Shown here piece after piece: positions 10,261 through 22,484 of a stretch of 64,000 nt of DNA (the stretch's first letter is position 1; each line of letters begins with the position of its first letter). The stretch is from assembly GCA_028583405.1 (NCBI GenBank), contig CM053243.1, forward strand, positions 27,556,116 to 27,620,115. Reading direction: 5' to 3'. Source of the stretch: Pogonophryne albipinna (lineage: Eukaryota > Chordata > Actinopteri > Perciformes > Artedidraconidae). Below the pieces are notes generated by a model. The model worked only from the letters and a program-made list of their open reading frames with translations. It was not told the DNA's origin and did no database searches. A program made the position numbers and the translations under genes.

Positions 10261-13139
10261 CAGCTAACCCCAATTAGCGGTCCGCTGGCCAGATCTGGCC
10301 CGCGAGAGGCAAATGCATGGCCCGCGCTGATCTACTGGCATTCACTTGTTATAACATAAAAACATAAAATAAAATGTCCGCGGTTCCGCTTTATTTTGAC
10401 CTCCATCGACACTCGTAAACCTGACCCTTGACCTTATCGCGTGCATATGCAAGACGTGCTTCGTGCGCTTGACTTACTCGTCACCACCTGGAATAGCAGC
10501 AAACACATATAAACAATAGCTCACCAGCTAGCCGCCTGTCATCCCAGCCCAGCGATTGACCAACATGAAACTAACGGGCCGTGGATAACTCAAACCCAGA
10601 ATGGAATTCGCTAAGAAGAGGAAGGTAGACCAGGAGAACCGTCAGTTCAAAACTGACTGGACTGAGAAGTTTTAGTTTTTTTTACCGGGCCACGCCAATG
10701 CTAAACCGACTTGTTTGATTTGCATGCAGAATGTAGCTGTAATCAAATCAGACAACCTGAAGCGGCACTTCACCTCTATTCATGCTGCCAGTTTTAATGC
10801 TAACTATCCAGAGAAATCCGACCAGCGCACACAAAAGATAGCAGGTTTGCTTGCATCATACAAGCACTCTGTTTCCACAATGTCGAAAACAACATCGGCA
10901 CAAGAGAGCGCAACAGCTGCCTCATTGCACGTCTCTTGGACGCTCGCTAGAGCCAAGAAGCCGTTTGCTGATGCTGAGTTAATTAAACGGTGTGCAATAG
11001 ACATGACTCGTGAAGTTTTAAATCCTGATAAAAAACAACAAAAAAAGGTTGTAGAGCTACTAAAGCAGGTGCCGCTGTCGGCTAACACGGCAACCAAGAG
11101 TAGAGGTTTTAGCGGAGGAGTGTTTTTCCAGTCTACTCACAGATTTGAAGAAAACAGAGGCTATATCCCTAGCCATAGATTCGTCCTGTGACCAAACCGA
11201 CATGGAACAGCTGTCTGTGTTCGTACGATTTTTTTGATGAGAAGATATTCCGGGATGAGCTGCTGTGTTTGCATACCCTGCCCAGGCGCACGACCGGGGA
11301 AATAATCTTCCACGAGCTGACACAGTTCTTCGAAAAGAATGGTTTGAATGTGAGTCAAATTGTCTCTGTTGTAACCGACGGGGCTCCGTCGATTGTTGGA
11401 AAGCACAAAGGCTTGGTGTGGAAAAATGAAAGAAACTATGGATACTGTGACGAGACTGGTTAACTTTGTGCGTGAGAGCTCTAGTCTGCAGCATCGCCTT
11501 TTTAGATCGTTGCTAGAGGAAATGTCATCTGAACACAAGGATCTCTTACTACACAACGATGTTCGCTGGCTGAGCAAGGGCCGTGTGTTGGAGAGGGTGT
11601 GCGACCTGCGTGATGAACTGGTGTCGTTCTTATCAAGCCTGCAGAGCCAAAAAGCACATGAGTTTTTGAGCTTTTTAACTGACACCAAGGTGATAGCAGA
11701 TGTTAATTGTTTGTGTGACATCATGTCTCATCTAAATCACCTTAACCTGCAGCTGCAAGGCAATAACCACACTGTTGCTGAGATGTATGAGGCGGTTGAA
11801 GCTTTTCGGTCAAAGCTGCACCTTTTGGAGAGAGATATTCATGGGAGGAAGCTGCACTTTCCTCGTCTGCGTGAGCACTGCGAGAAGAATTAAATGCCGG
11901 AAGATCCAGTAATGAAGGATTTTGTGTCAAAACTGGCAGAAAACTTCAAGGAGCGATTTGAAAGCTCCCCTAAAATCTCAGGTGACATCCTCCTCTTCCT
12001 CAGACAGCGAGAGGCCAAAAGGCTGGTGCCTTCCATAGAAGAGGGAACTCTTCAGATGGAGGTCTTAGAGATGGGAAGCTCTGAGTTGCTGAAAGCTCAA
12101 CACAAGGATGCACCAGTGTGTGACTCTTGGATCAATGTGGTTCCCCAAGCTCGTTTCAAAAACACCAGAGCTATTGCTATGTTCCTACTCACAATGTTCC
12201 CCTCAACATACATCTGCGAATCAGGATTGAATGCTATCAAAAGCCAGGACAGGAACAGACTCTCCAGTGCACATCTTGGACAGTGCCTCAGGATTGCCAC
12301 AACAGAATGCAAGCCCAACATCAGACATGTTGCCTCATCCCGCCGCTCTCACTTCTCTCACTGATTGGTGAGTGAACAACATCAATTTATTTTTGCAATT
12401 TCTCAATTATAAGACAAAAATAACCATTTTATAGTTATATTTTATATATACATTAATGTCCTAAATAAAATGCTACGCAGCGTAATTAAAAACAAATTAT
12501 TAAAATGAGAGAGCAAAAACCTTGGATAATGCAGGGCTTTTAACAACAGCCCACAAACTGGTCAAATTGAATACAACATTAAAATAATATATTAAAAATA
12601 AAGTTAAAAAAATCCAATGCTATTTATTATTTACAGCCTGATATTATTTGGTACACATATTTAAAAATGTTAAAACTAATAATGCGGTGTATTTTGGTAT
12701 GACATTATAAAAGTAACTAACTGAAACTCTCTCTCTGTCTTCCTGTCTTTCCCAGTGTGGGTGTGTTACAGTGTTTGCTGAATTGGATGTGGACCTGTCT
12801 GACTATTTGATCAGAGTTTACTCTGTTGTTTTTTATTTTTGTTTTATTGTTATGCCCCATCAGACCACGGCAAAATCATTTGTATTTGTTAAAGCATTTA
12901 TTTATTATTATTGTTAATAAATGTTTGATTTCAGTCTAATTTAGTTTCAAGGATGCATTTTTCCTTTACTCTCAACACAGGGTTTGTTTAATTACTACTG
13001 CCACTACTACAACAATTATAATAGAGGTAACATCTGCACATAGTGTAAAACAACTTTTAGTGACACATAACATTTTGGCCCTTGGCTTGTCATGCTTGAC
13101 AACAATTGGCCCTTTGGTAAATATAATTGGGGAACCCTG
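10261..13139 (+). mobile_element. hAT transposon, 2.9 kb, with decayed transposase
   Basis: Flanked by a perfect TTCTACAG duplication (10253-10260 and 13140-13147). Left end CAGCTAACCCCAATTA and right end (inverted) CAGGGTTCCCCAATTA. Near both ends 'ctggcccgcg' and 'ttggccctt' motifs recur. Its length and the presence of BED and hATC regions show a formerly autonomous element. Confidence 0.88.
10601..12364 (+). pseudogene. hAT transposase, BED type, inactivated
   Basis: Resembles fish Charlie-type hAT transposases, whose domesticated relatives include ZBED5, SCAND3/ZBED9 and GTF2IRD2. ATG 10601 starts 'MEFAKKRKVDQEN', with a basic cluster that could be a nuclear signal. A BED finger follows (CLICMQN...LKRHFTSIH). 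The central catalytic region is visible ('TDGAPSIVGKHKG', 'LLLHNDVRWLSKG'). The C-terminal hATC region is at about 12100-12330. Lesions: in-frame TAG near 10673, a frame change near 11100, a T-run frameshift near 11231, another frame change near 11420, and an in-frame TAA at about 11891. It is dead. Confidence 0.85.
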
Positions 13140-13147
13140 TTCTACAG

Positions 13148-14177
13148 GCTGCACTGACTGCAGTTACTGGAGCTTATCCTCCGTTTTCATGTAAATTACA
13201 TTCTGTATTTTGACACAGACCCTAAATCTGGCAAACCTTACAGCAACAGACTTTCAATGTTTTTAAGGGAGAATAATTTAAATGAAGTTGGTGAAATCTG
13301 TTCAGTTGCTTTCCAAGCAGTCTGAAGTAGGGATGACCAGATACTTTTTTGGTTAAATCCCTTTTCCACATTACAAGTTGCCAACATTATGCACTATTTC
13401 GTCTTGGAACAATTCTTTAGAACAGCTTAACAAAGCTACCTCTGGCTTCCTTGGTTCACTCAATCACGTTTACCTGATTACAAATGATCACGGGCTTGAT
13501 GCACAGCCATGGGTCCCAAAGACTCATGTTTCAGAATCTGATTAAGTTTGATGTTAATGAAGGCTTTGCCTCTATTGCTAACCCCTGAAGGTATCTGGAT
13601 GAAGCTCTCCATCATCCTCTGTTGAATTCTGACACTCCTGCCCAGATGGTAGTGTAGACTCACCCCTCTCTGTCTTTTTTTTCACATGCTAAATACACCA
13701 ATGGAGTTTTGCCCCTGGGTGTTGACAGTACATTATGGACACCATGAATACCTGCCTGATCTCATTATAACAGACACACGCACACAACTTCATAACAAAG
13801 GAGGGGAAACATGGTATGTTCACAGCTGGCTTGCCATCCACACTTCATCTAAAACTCTTCTAATGGTTGGTTTAATTGATAAATTGATTTCTGTTTTAAC
13901 CATTGACCAAGAGTTAAAAGGAGTTAGGGCCATGATGATTTAAAGCATATAGGATGGCGCTGAAAAACATTGTTGTAGCTAAGTCCATTATGCTTCATGC
14001 TAGATAAAGCAAGATAAAAAAAAAACACCAGTAGCAGTGAATTCTTGAAGTGCAATTTTAGAATGTTAAAAGCAAACAGTATTTAGTTATATGGTGAGAT
14101 AATTTGGCCAGCACCTTAACCATTGAACAATTCAACAATGTCAACCATATAAACACCAAGCATCAGTGATGTAAACA
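13148..14177. other. Unassigned intergenic DNA
   Basis: AT-rich sequence; the short frames near 13480-13660 and 13690-13940 show no domain. I see no repeat boundary. Confidence 0.5.
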
Positions 14178-14405
14178 CAGAAGCCTCATCCCAATACCCC
14201 TCCTTGACTCCTCTCTTCCCCTCCTCCGGGACTTGATCCGGAAATCAATCAAGACACCCCATTTTGAAGGACGTCCCAATAGCTGAAATGCACCCGGAGG
14301 AGTCGAGGAGAGGTGAGGGAGGAGGGGTGCGGGAGGAGACGAAAGGGAGGATACACGCGAGCAGAAAGTGTTTTCACCACTCGCGTAAACACACACACCT
14401 ACAGC

Positions 14406-15565
14406 CAGTGGTGTAGTGGGCGTTGGACGTGGGGGTACGCCGTACCCCCACTTATTTGGAGAGAGAGAGAGAGAGAGAGAGAGAAAAAAAAGAGGAAGAG
14501 ATATGCTTAGTTGCAATACTGTAGCTTATGTAATTTACGCCTATAAATTGTTTATGTAATTTATGTGCCAGTGTGTCCATGGTTTTGAGTCTGTGTGTGT
14601 GTGTTGAGCGCAGCGCCATCTGCTTTTTGCAGTAGGCCTACTGTAAATTATGGCGCGTTTCCACTGCAGCGGGTAGCTCGCTTTAAGCGTGCCGAGCCGT
14701 GCGGGGCCCGTTTTTGGTTGCGTTCCCACTTGGCCTAGTTTTGGCCAGGGGCTACTTTTTCACCTTTTTTCTGGCCCGACAAAATCGTGGTTCGAGGGCC
14801 AGGAACAACCAGGCTGAGTCGGGCTGAGTATGCTAAACTGGAGAGAGAATCGCTGGCAACGGGGCTACAACTACAACACGATGAACATATTTGACCGTGA
14901 TTTAATTGTAATACACGTTTCAAAATGATGCCGAAGTAACAACATACTGATACCGGTTAGTAAAAACCATGAATTAATGCTTTGACAAGTCTGCAGACAG
15001 ACGGCAGGCGAAAAACCCTTTTAAAATGCGTGTTTTCTAAATGGAGCTTGGCTAAGCTAACGTTATATACGCTCCGACCGTCCACACTCAAAACAACTGC
15101 CTATACAGACATAAATAAACCAGCGACTGTATTCGCCATGACACAGGCAGTCTGTGGTTTGTACTTGTTTAACTTTTGTCTAGTTTCTGAACAGATATGA
15201 AGAGCTGTGAGCTCTGAGTGCTAAGAGCTAAGGGCTGTGTTGTTTTTTGGGGCGCTCATTGAAGATGACGTCACGGCTCCGCCTACACTGCGTTACTATA
15301 GTAACTACCCCAGTTCCTAAACTGTAATGGAAGCGCAGCATTAAAGTGAGCCGGGCCTAATAAGGCCTAACCAAACCGAGCGAGGCCGAGCGAGGCCTGT
15401 AGTGGAAACGCGCCATAACTAAAGTAGGATTAAGCATACCGGTAGTTTCAGCGGACCTGTCTGCCCGTTTTGTGAGTGCACTGCGCGCGGGCGCACTTGC
15501 GTGGCATTGTTTGGATCTAATTAAAATAGCGTCCCCCCAGTAAAAAAATCCCCACTACACCACTG
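14406..15565. mobile_element. hAT MITE with perfect TSD (middle layer)
   Basis: Starts CAGTGGTGTAGTGGGCG and ends CCCCACTACACCACTG, flanked by CCTACAGC (14398-14405 and 15566-15573). Contains a (GA)n run at 14459-14485 and a further MITE at 14649-15417. No coding sequence. Confidence 0.88.
14649..15417. mobile_element. GC-rich TIR MITE (innermost layer)
   Basis: Starts TATGGCGCGTTTCCACTGCA and ends with the inverse TAGTGGAAACGCGCCATA. Both arms continue with related 'gag(c)cgagc' motifs. The target duplication is ambiguous because the TIR reads into T/A-rich flanks. No transposase; superfamily unresolved. Confidence 0.7.
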
Positions 15566-16104
15566 CCTACAGCTCCTAAAGCATAATCAGGATACAGCCG
15601 TTGTGTATTTTATTATGTGAAGCACTAAATGGTCTTATAAAAATATCGACTCTTTGTTTGTAGTTATCTACTAAACTAAAGCAAATAAAGACAGTAGGTC
15701 TGTTATACTGAGTGATATATTATTATACACACTGCTCTGCTTTGTGCACGGACCTCACAGCTGTTCTCACTGTAAACATCGCGTTGCGATGAAAGCAGTT
15801 ACTAAAATAATATCCAGGGGATGCATGCAGAGCTGTCATTGGCTGAGATAAGTCCGGCCGTGCGTCACGCCTCCACCGTTCCCGGAAATGCATCCGCGGA
15901 GGAGCCGTGGAGGAACCATCAGTGTATCCTCGGTTAGAGCTCCTCCAGAGAGCCTCCTCTACGCTCGATCCTCGGTCCTCGTGTGCATTTAGAGAAATGA
16001 GATGTCCTTCAAAATGGCTCGCTGAAATTCATTTCCGGGTCACTACCGGAGGACCGAGGAGTCGAGGAGTCGAGGAGGGGAAATTTGAGTATTGAGAAGC
16101 CTCT

Positions 16105-16681
16105 AAGATCATCCTGCTTTGCTGTAATGTGATGGAAATAAAGTGTGGTGTTCCATACTAAACACCCCGCCTCCGACTCCCATTCATCGGCTCTACAACA
16201 CTGTCGATTGTTCTTTTTTAACATTCAAACATAAAAAATAACAATCGACATTAATATGAATGAGGGAGGTGATTTGTTATCATTACAACGTAATTTCCCG
16301 AACATTTAAATATGAATATGGTGAAATACATTCTTACAATAAGCGAGAAATTGATTTAACTCCTGTTTGACAATAACTGTGAATTTATTTCCTTTTATTT
16401 AAAATTAGAAATCAAATTTGATCATACACCAATAGGGCGGGTCATACTCAGGTGCTAACATGAATCTGAAGGAAATCCTAACATGGGGGTGTCTAAATTA
16501 TGTGTTTTTTATGGGGAATTCAAATATGAGCTTATTTAACTCGTCTCTAACCTACATCGTTTTGTATTTCTAAATTGGCAATTTTACCCTTTCGAACCTC
16601 TATAAGATAGTAAAATATATAAGGGAAATAATTTATATTGACAAAGCCAAATCCTTTTTAAATATGTATTAACAGGTGAAC

Positions 16682-16726
<45 letters not shown>

Positions 16727-17446
16727 CTGGATAAGATTACAAAGAGCAATCTTCTGACTTCTTGAACTTTGCCAGGTTGCACAAGTCCTGCTTTGACTCA
16801 TTATTGGACATCAGTCTCCTGCTAGTCTCCTGAGCTCTGATCCCTCCTCCATCCCTCTTTTCCTGTGAGAAGTACTTAGCAGAAGCCTCGGTCACCATTT
16901 TAACAACCCCGATTTCTCTTATTCTTCTCCTTCTCTCTTTCTCTACCTACACTCATTCGTCTTTGATCAGACCCCCGGTATATGCTAGAAGGCGCCCCTA
17001 GTTACACCAATCAGCGTGCGATTACCGTACAGTCAATCACAACGCGTGACGTCATTGGTAAGCGACGGACCCCGAGCAGATCTGGTAGCCCGAGCACATA
17101 TGGTACTGACACCGGGATGCCACAATGGAGACGCACAGTTTCCTGCTACCAAGTGTAATAATTATTATATTAGTTATTAGTATATTTATTTAAATACCAA
17201 TTTATTAACTCCAAGATAATAATAAATTAAATGATTTGTATTAAAATGTTTTTTTATTTTCTTGACATCTCATCACTAAAATCTTACATTTTGTTCCAAA
17301 TCTTGCATCTGTATCAACACTGTACCTTTTTTAAGCACTCAATATTACATTTCTGTTTAAGAAGTTTCATTGTTGCTGTGGCAACCAGTGGCACTTATTT
17401 TTCCATAATAAGTAAAAACGTTATGCCATTTGATGTGTTCTTTTAT
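16105..17446. other. Unassigned intergenic DNA
   Basis: Holds a small hairpin (arms 16202-16212 and 16240-16250), a (TA)n microsatellite and a CpG-containing patch near 16975-17150. No gene is supported. Confidence 0.5.
16685..16725. repeat. (TA)20 microsatellite
   Basis: About 41 bases of uninterrupted AT dinucleotide, likely length-polymorphic. Confidence 0.95.
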
Positions 17447-17450
17447 TTAA

Positions 17451-18133
17451 AGGGGACCTATCATGCAAAATGCACTTTTTGATGTCTTTTATACATAAAT
17501 ATGTGTCGGGGAACTCACGCAGCGTCAGAAAAATAAAACCCTTTCTCTTTTCCTCTGTACCCAAATCTTTTAAAAACGGGGGTACAACGAGCAGATACAG
17601 ATTTGCTGCCGATATGACGTCACATCGGCGGCGGACCCACAGAAAGTTGCTATGAGAAACAATGCCTGACGTGTTTTGGACGTAATCTCATCTTTGTTTA
17701 CATTAGCAAGCCTTGCTAACACTCAGAGCTAACCTGTACTATAGAGCACATGTGTTTAAAAAGCAGGAAATAAAAAAAGGAACTCACCTTGTGATAAACC
17801 CACAAGAGAAAAAGCATTTGAGCTCCATACTGTTTCAGAAATAATCCTTTATGTGGTTTGGAACAGGATGGTGTTTTATCACAGATTTAACTTTATCTCC
17901 AGTAGAATTCTGATCAGGCATTAGCTCCGCCTCCTCCTCTTTTTTTTTTTTTCAAGCTAAGGACCCATATTCCGCGTTTCTCTAACAGGGCTGCATAAGA
18001 GGGGTTTGAGCAGTATGAGGCATGGCTACAATGGGTGATCTGTTTGGTATTTTAAGCAAAACACTTCACAAACATGTTTTGTATAGGTATGGCCCTACAA
18101 TATATTTTTCCAATATAGCATAATAGGTCCACT
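17451..18133. mobile_element. TTAA-flanked MITE, copy 2
   Basis: Same termini as copy 1 (AGGGGACCTATCATGC at the left and an inverse carrying one substitution at the right), flanked by TTAA at 17447-17450 and 18134-18137. It is 683 bp and lacks the nested hAT of copy 1. Confidence 0.85.
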
Positions 18134-18137
18134 TTAA

Positions 18138-20170
18138 GCTCCAATGTTAGTCCAGTTTTTTGGTGAAAAACCACAGACAACATATGGAACCAAACAACAG
18201 CTGATTCTTCCCAAACTTCCCAACGGCTTTTGCCTATCAATGTGTCAACCTCCAAGCTTGTTCCCCCTTCTCCTGCCATCATGTATTCATCCAATCTAGT
18301 TTTGTAGTAAAACAAAATATCATAGTCCTTTATGTTGGGTGCCACTATGGCTTTCTACGAGTGCTATTTTTTTTGTTTATATATCACACATCTGAAAACT
18401 GCACTTACATAGGGATTTAATATTAAAGAAAATGCATTAGAACAAAATACAATAAGACAAAAGTAAAAAAAAAAATATTAAAATGACAATCACTTTTCAT
18501 TTCAGGTATTATTCAGTAGACATAATACTGGTAACTGGCACACTGCTAAATAATGCTAAAAATTGGTAAAACTATAGAACACTATAGCAAAGCACGGTGT
18601 GTGTTAAAGCCGTGAATAGATAACCTAAACAATAAATTCATACTAAGTATTTTAATGCTAATTTATTCTTCCTTTACCATAATGATAACAGCATTAGATG
18701 TATCTGTTTCAGTAAAACCATACTTATTATTCAAGGTCAGAAAACATCTCTCTGTGAGATTGATCATTATGAGCGTGATGATACAAGATCAGTACTTTTT
18801 AACTACAGTTAAATCCCCTACCTATGCAAGTAAAACATGTATAAGCCGTCCTTTCCAGGGTTTTGTATTAACACTGTCTCAGCGCTAATTCCCAGTCTTA
18901 CCTTTGTAATATTCCTAATGAGCCCCTAAGCCCCGAGATCCCTCGTTCTGCTGTGTTCCACGTTCTCTTTGATCCTGACGATCCCATTCCCAGCATCCTC
19001 GGGGGTCCGCACATGGTTTTACCTGACTGCATGGTGCTAATACATCGAATATTCATCCCCACCTCTCTGTCTGCACTATCTGTCCTCCACAACAGGATGA
19101 TGTCAAACACAGTTTTACATTACATCATGTGGATAATTCCATTTAAAGGAAGTGGCGACACTTAAATGACACGAAACAACGATTCAAATTAGATTTTCAA
19201 TCGTATAGCATGAATGATTAAATCTTGTGCATGTTTGCTGTAAACATACAACCAAGAGGTCATATGCACACTTTGTCCGAGACTGAAGGGCACTATATTT
19301 TGTTTACTATGCCAGTAAGGTAAAAAACAGCCAAAGGTAAGTTGGATTTTAGGCATGTCACATTGCATGATACATAGATGAGAAAGTATGATGCATTCAG
19401 AAGTGTCATCAATTTGTGTCATTAATCTATGCTGAGCTATTTTTTTTAATGTAGCAAAAGATAGGATGCTGGCCATAGTGGCCACAGTGGTGCATTTCCA
19501 TTCATTAGAAAACAACAAAAAAGGAGAAGATTATGAAGCTTGTCACAGTGAAGTAAAACAATGGTTCAACATTGATAATAATGTTCTCACTTCTATGTAT
19601 CTACCCCAACCTTATCAGTTACCCTTTTTTCAGTAGCATCTACCACGCAAATTGTTAACACTGTCTTTTGATGAAGCATACATGTGTAAATAGCTCTGAA
19701 TTACCTCTGCCAGTTCCACAAGTGGGATGATACTCAATTTGCACTTAAACACCTAATCATACATGGTGTATGCAGTGTATCAGTGTGTACCAGTCTCTGT
19801 GTTTTTGTTATGCAGTGTGTATTTATCTTTTAGACCCTATGCTCCCACACTTGCCCTCTAGACATCCCTCGGTGAGTTTCCCGTCCTGAATCAGCTCATT
19901 AGTGTTGGAGTCTATGTCATTTGTCAGATTGTCTGGGTTGCTTTCTTGCTTTTAGTGTTCACTCCTCTGAGGTAACCTTGCCTGTTCTTAGTTACCTACT
20001 ACCTGCCTGTTTTCCTGTTGCCAACTATATGCTTGAACAACAAACAACTAAAAAGCCTTTTAACCTCAGCTGTCCAACCTGCGACTTTATGTTGTGCACC
20101 GCCAAATGTGTTAGTCAGTCATGTTTCATGTTGTTTATTTTGTATTGTTTTTCACTTCCTGTTTTGTTTT
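18138..20170. other. Unassigned intergenic DNA
   Basis: About 2 kb without a supported gene. The patch 18890-19110 is less AT-rich than its surroundings, but no frame in it shows a domain and no splice-consistent exon is evident. Confidence 0.45.
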
Positions 20171-20582
20171 TGTCACGTCTCACTTCAGGTCCCTTGACTC
20201 CCTTTCCTTATGTGTTCTCCCGCCCTCATCAGCGTCAGCCCCGCCCCTGATTGTTTTCACCTGTGTCTTGTTGTTGAGTGTTTAAATTCCCCAGTCTCCC
20301 AGTGTTCAGTGTCAGTTCGTCTTGTCCTGTCCTCATGACAGTACTCTGCTCGTCGTCGATTGCTGCTTTTTTCAAACCTACGTTATGCTTCTGAAACTTA
20401 TTGAAAGTTTAATTCCTCACGTTGTGAGCGATATTTTGTTGTATCTTTTTGGACCCCTTTTTTTTCACCTCGTAAGAGTGTTTTTCTTTTGTATATATTT
20501 TGTGGAAGAAATAAAGTATATTAATTATACTTTACCTTTGGCTCCCGGGTCGTGCATTTGAGTCCTTATCCTTGTGTAACCA
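20171..20582 (+). repeat. Possible solo LTR
   Basis: Begins TGTCACG and ends in CA (GTGTAACCA). Within it are a CT-rich stretch, a TATA-like 'gtttaaatt' near 20279, and 'gaaataaag' near 20508 as a poly(A)-type signal, an order typical of fish Gypsy LTRs and like that of 37028-37411. No target duplication is seen, so the boundaries are tentative. Confidence 0.45.
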
Positions 20583-22484
20583 AGTTCTTAACACTTTAGA
20601 GTCCAATGCCTTTCTTTGGGATGTGAATACTCATCTACAGGCACTGCAGCTAAGCCAGTGCTGAGCAAGACGGCAAAGACTTTCATGTAGCCCTGTGCTG
20701 TACTGTGGGCTATCTTATCAACCTTGGCCAGACCTCTCACCCTTCAGCATGCTGCTCCTTTTTTTTCAAACACTCCCTGTGACTGCTCTTCAGAGTGGCA
20801 TCTAATAATTAAGAGCATTGAAAGACAACTGAAAATCAACATAACACAACTGGGATAAATTGCAGTGAATTCAATTTGTCTTCCACTACAATAATCAAAA
20901 AATCACAGGCATTCAAAGTGCAGCTGGTGATACTAAATGATATGTGTTCAGTGAAACAGGCTTATGAGTTGTCTATTGCTGAATGATAGTGTGAGAGCTA
21001 TATTTTTAGGAGAAATAACTTGTGTCATTTCTTGAACTTGAAGTTGAGCAGAGATAAATTACTTGGGGAAAAAAAGTAAAAGGGAAAATGTCTAACCTTG
21101 TTATGTGGATATCTAATCAGTATTGATGATACATGAAGTATATGGATGAATGAATTGCCCTTTGTGCTCCTCTTCACTGCAGTCTGCAGACTGGAAACAA
21201 GAAATAGTTGCAAACATCAGCTGAAAATCTCGTGTTAAGCTAAATCTGTAAGAGCACACCCCCTGCATACCCAGACAAAAAGCCGTAGTTCCTCTTTCCT
21301 ACAGCCATGTCAGGTCAAGTGACGGTTCTGGATGTTGGAAGATAAGCAGATGTTGCAGCTGCAAACTTGGCTTTCTTGATCAAAAAGCAAACATTGAAGA
21401 GTTTATTGCTGAATTAACTTAATTGATCAACACTGATTCCTTCCCGTTTAAACCTTTTCATAACTGGAGACAGAGAATGAAACAAACTATGTGCTTAATA
21501 TACCATCACTGTATTAAAATGGTCTACAACAGGTAAAGGGAGTACAAGGTAGTAAAGAGGAAAGATTGAAAAAAAGGTGGACTGAAGCATCGCATCAAAG
21601 GGTGTTTAGTTTATGAAATTGGTGGGTATCAGATATCACGGAATTCGAAAGTGGTCATTTTCTGTTCCAAATCGTAACATTTTAAAAAGGGGAGGCCTTT
21701 TATTGCGCATATGTGTTTTCTGAATTATTTGTGAATTCATATAATTATATAATCATCTAGTTTCTTTCAATTGTTTGCAAAACCACTTCCCTTAAATGAA
21801 TTAGCATTTCCTTCACCATTCAACTTTCTTGCTTCATTTGCTTAATTAGTTCAATTGCATTTTCTTTTCAGATTTCAGATTTATTTGCAAATCTGCATCT
21901 GCACCTGTCCCTAGTGGTTTTGGTGATTTAAATAACAACACGAGGCATCTGTGCACGCAGGCATCCACAGTGCCTTGTGGCATTTATTTTACATAAACCT
22001 CCATACAAATGAGTTAAATACTAAACAGACACAGGTGGCCCACGAGCATCACAATGCTACAGTCTTTTTCCACCTTGTAATAGTTACAGAGATTTCTACA
22101 GGCAGGGAAATGGAGTTGGAAAAAGAGGCTCAGCTGAAGGAAAGTGTTTAGTCTGCACTGAGCTCAGCTCATAGCAAGATCTCTCTTTCTTCTGTTGTGC
22201 AGTGTGAGGCTATCTCCCCTCCCAGGCCTCTCTCCTCCACCCTACTCCCTCATTACTAACAAACTCTCTCTGCCAGGCCTTACCTCAGGCGGCCTTCTAT
22301 AATTATTCCCCAATGCCACACACTGGTGAGATGGGTGTCCGTTACACACTGTGTGCAGAGCTAAGAAAAACAACAACTGTGGGGCCATTATTTGTCAATC
22401 AAACCCAGGGCCAAAACTAAATGCTGCCTGGTACATCCTGAGTCCTAGTTATCATCATTGAAAACTGTCAGGCCAAAGGACTAA
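20583..22484. other. Unassigned intergenic DNA
   Basis: No gene or element boundary identified. Pyrimidine-rich stretch near 22190-22290. Confidence 0.45.

Larger units (their letters stand above)
14181..16104. mobile_element. TIR element holding two nested MITEs
   Basis: The outer ~100 bp at each side are inverted copies: an 'AAGCCTC...CAATAC' end, then 'CCCCTCCT..GACTCCT' and, further in, 'CATTTTGAAGGAC' (left near 14260, right inverted near 16005). Boundaries are approximate and I found no clear target duplication. A hAT MITE at 14406-15565 accounts for most of its length. No transposase. Confidence 0.6.

Noticed and set aside
16685..16725. (TA)n tract considered as a replication or regulatory element
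   Set aside because: A plain microsatellite; nothing around it supports a function.
18890..19110. Less AT-rich patch considered as an exon
   Set aside because: No frame shows a domain, and no matching acceptor/donor pair was evident.
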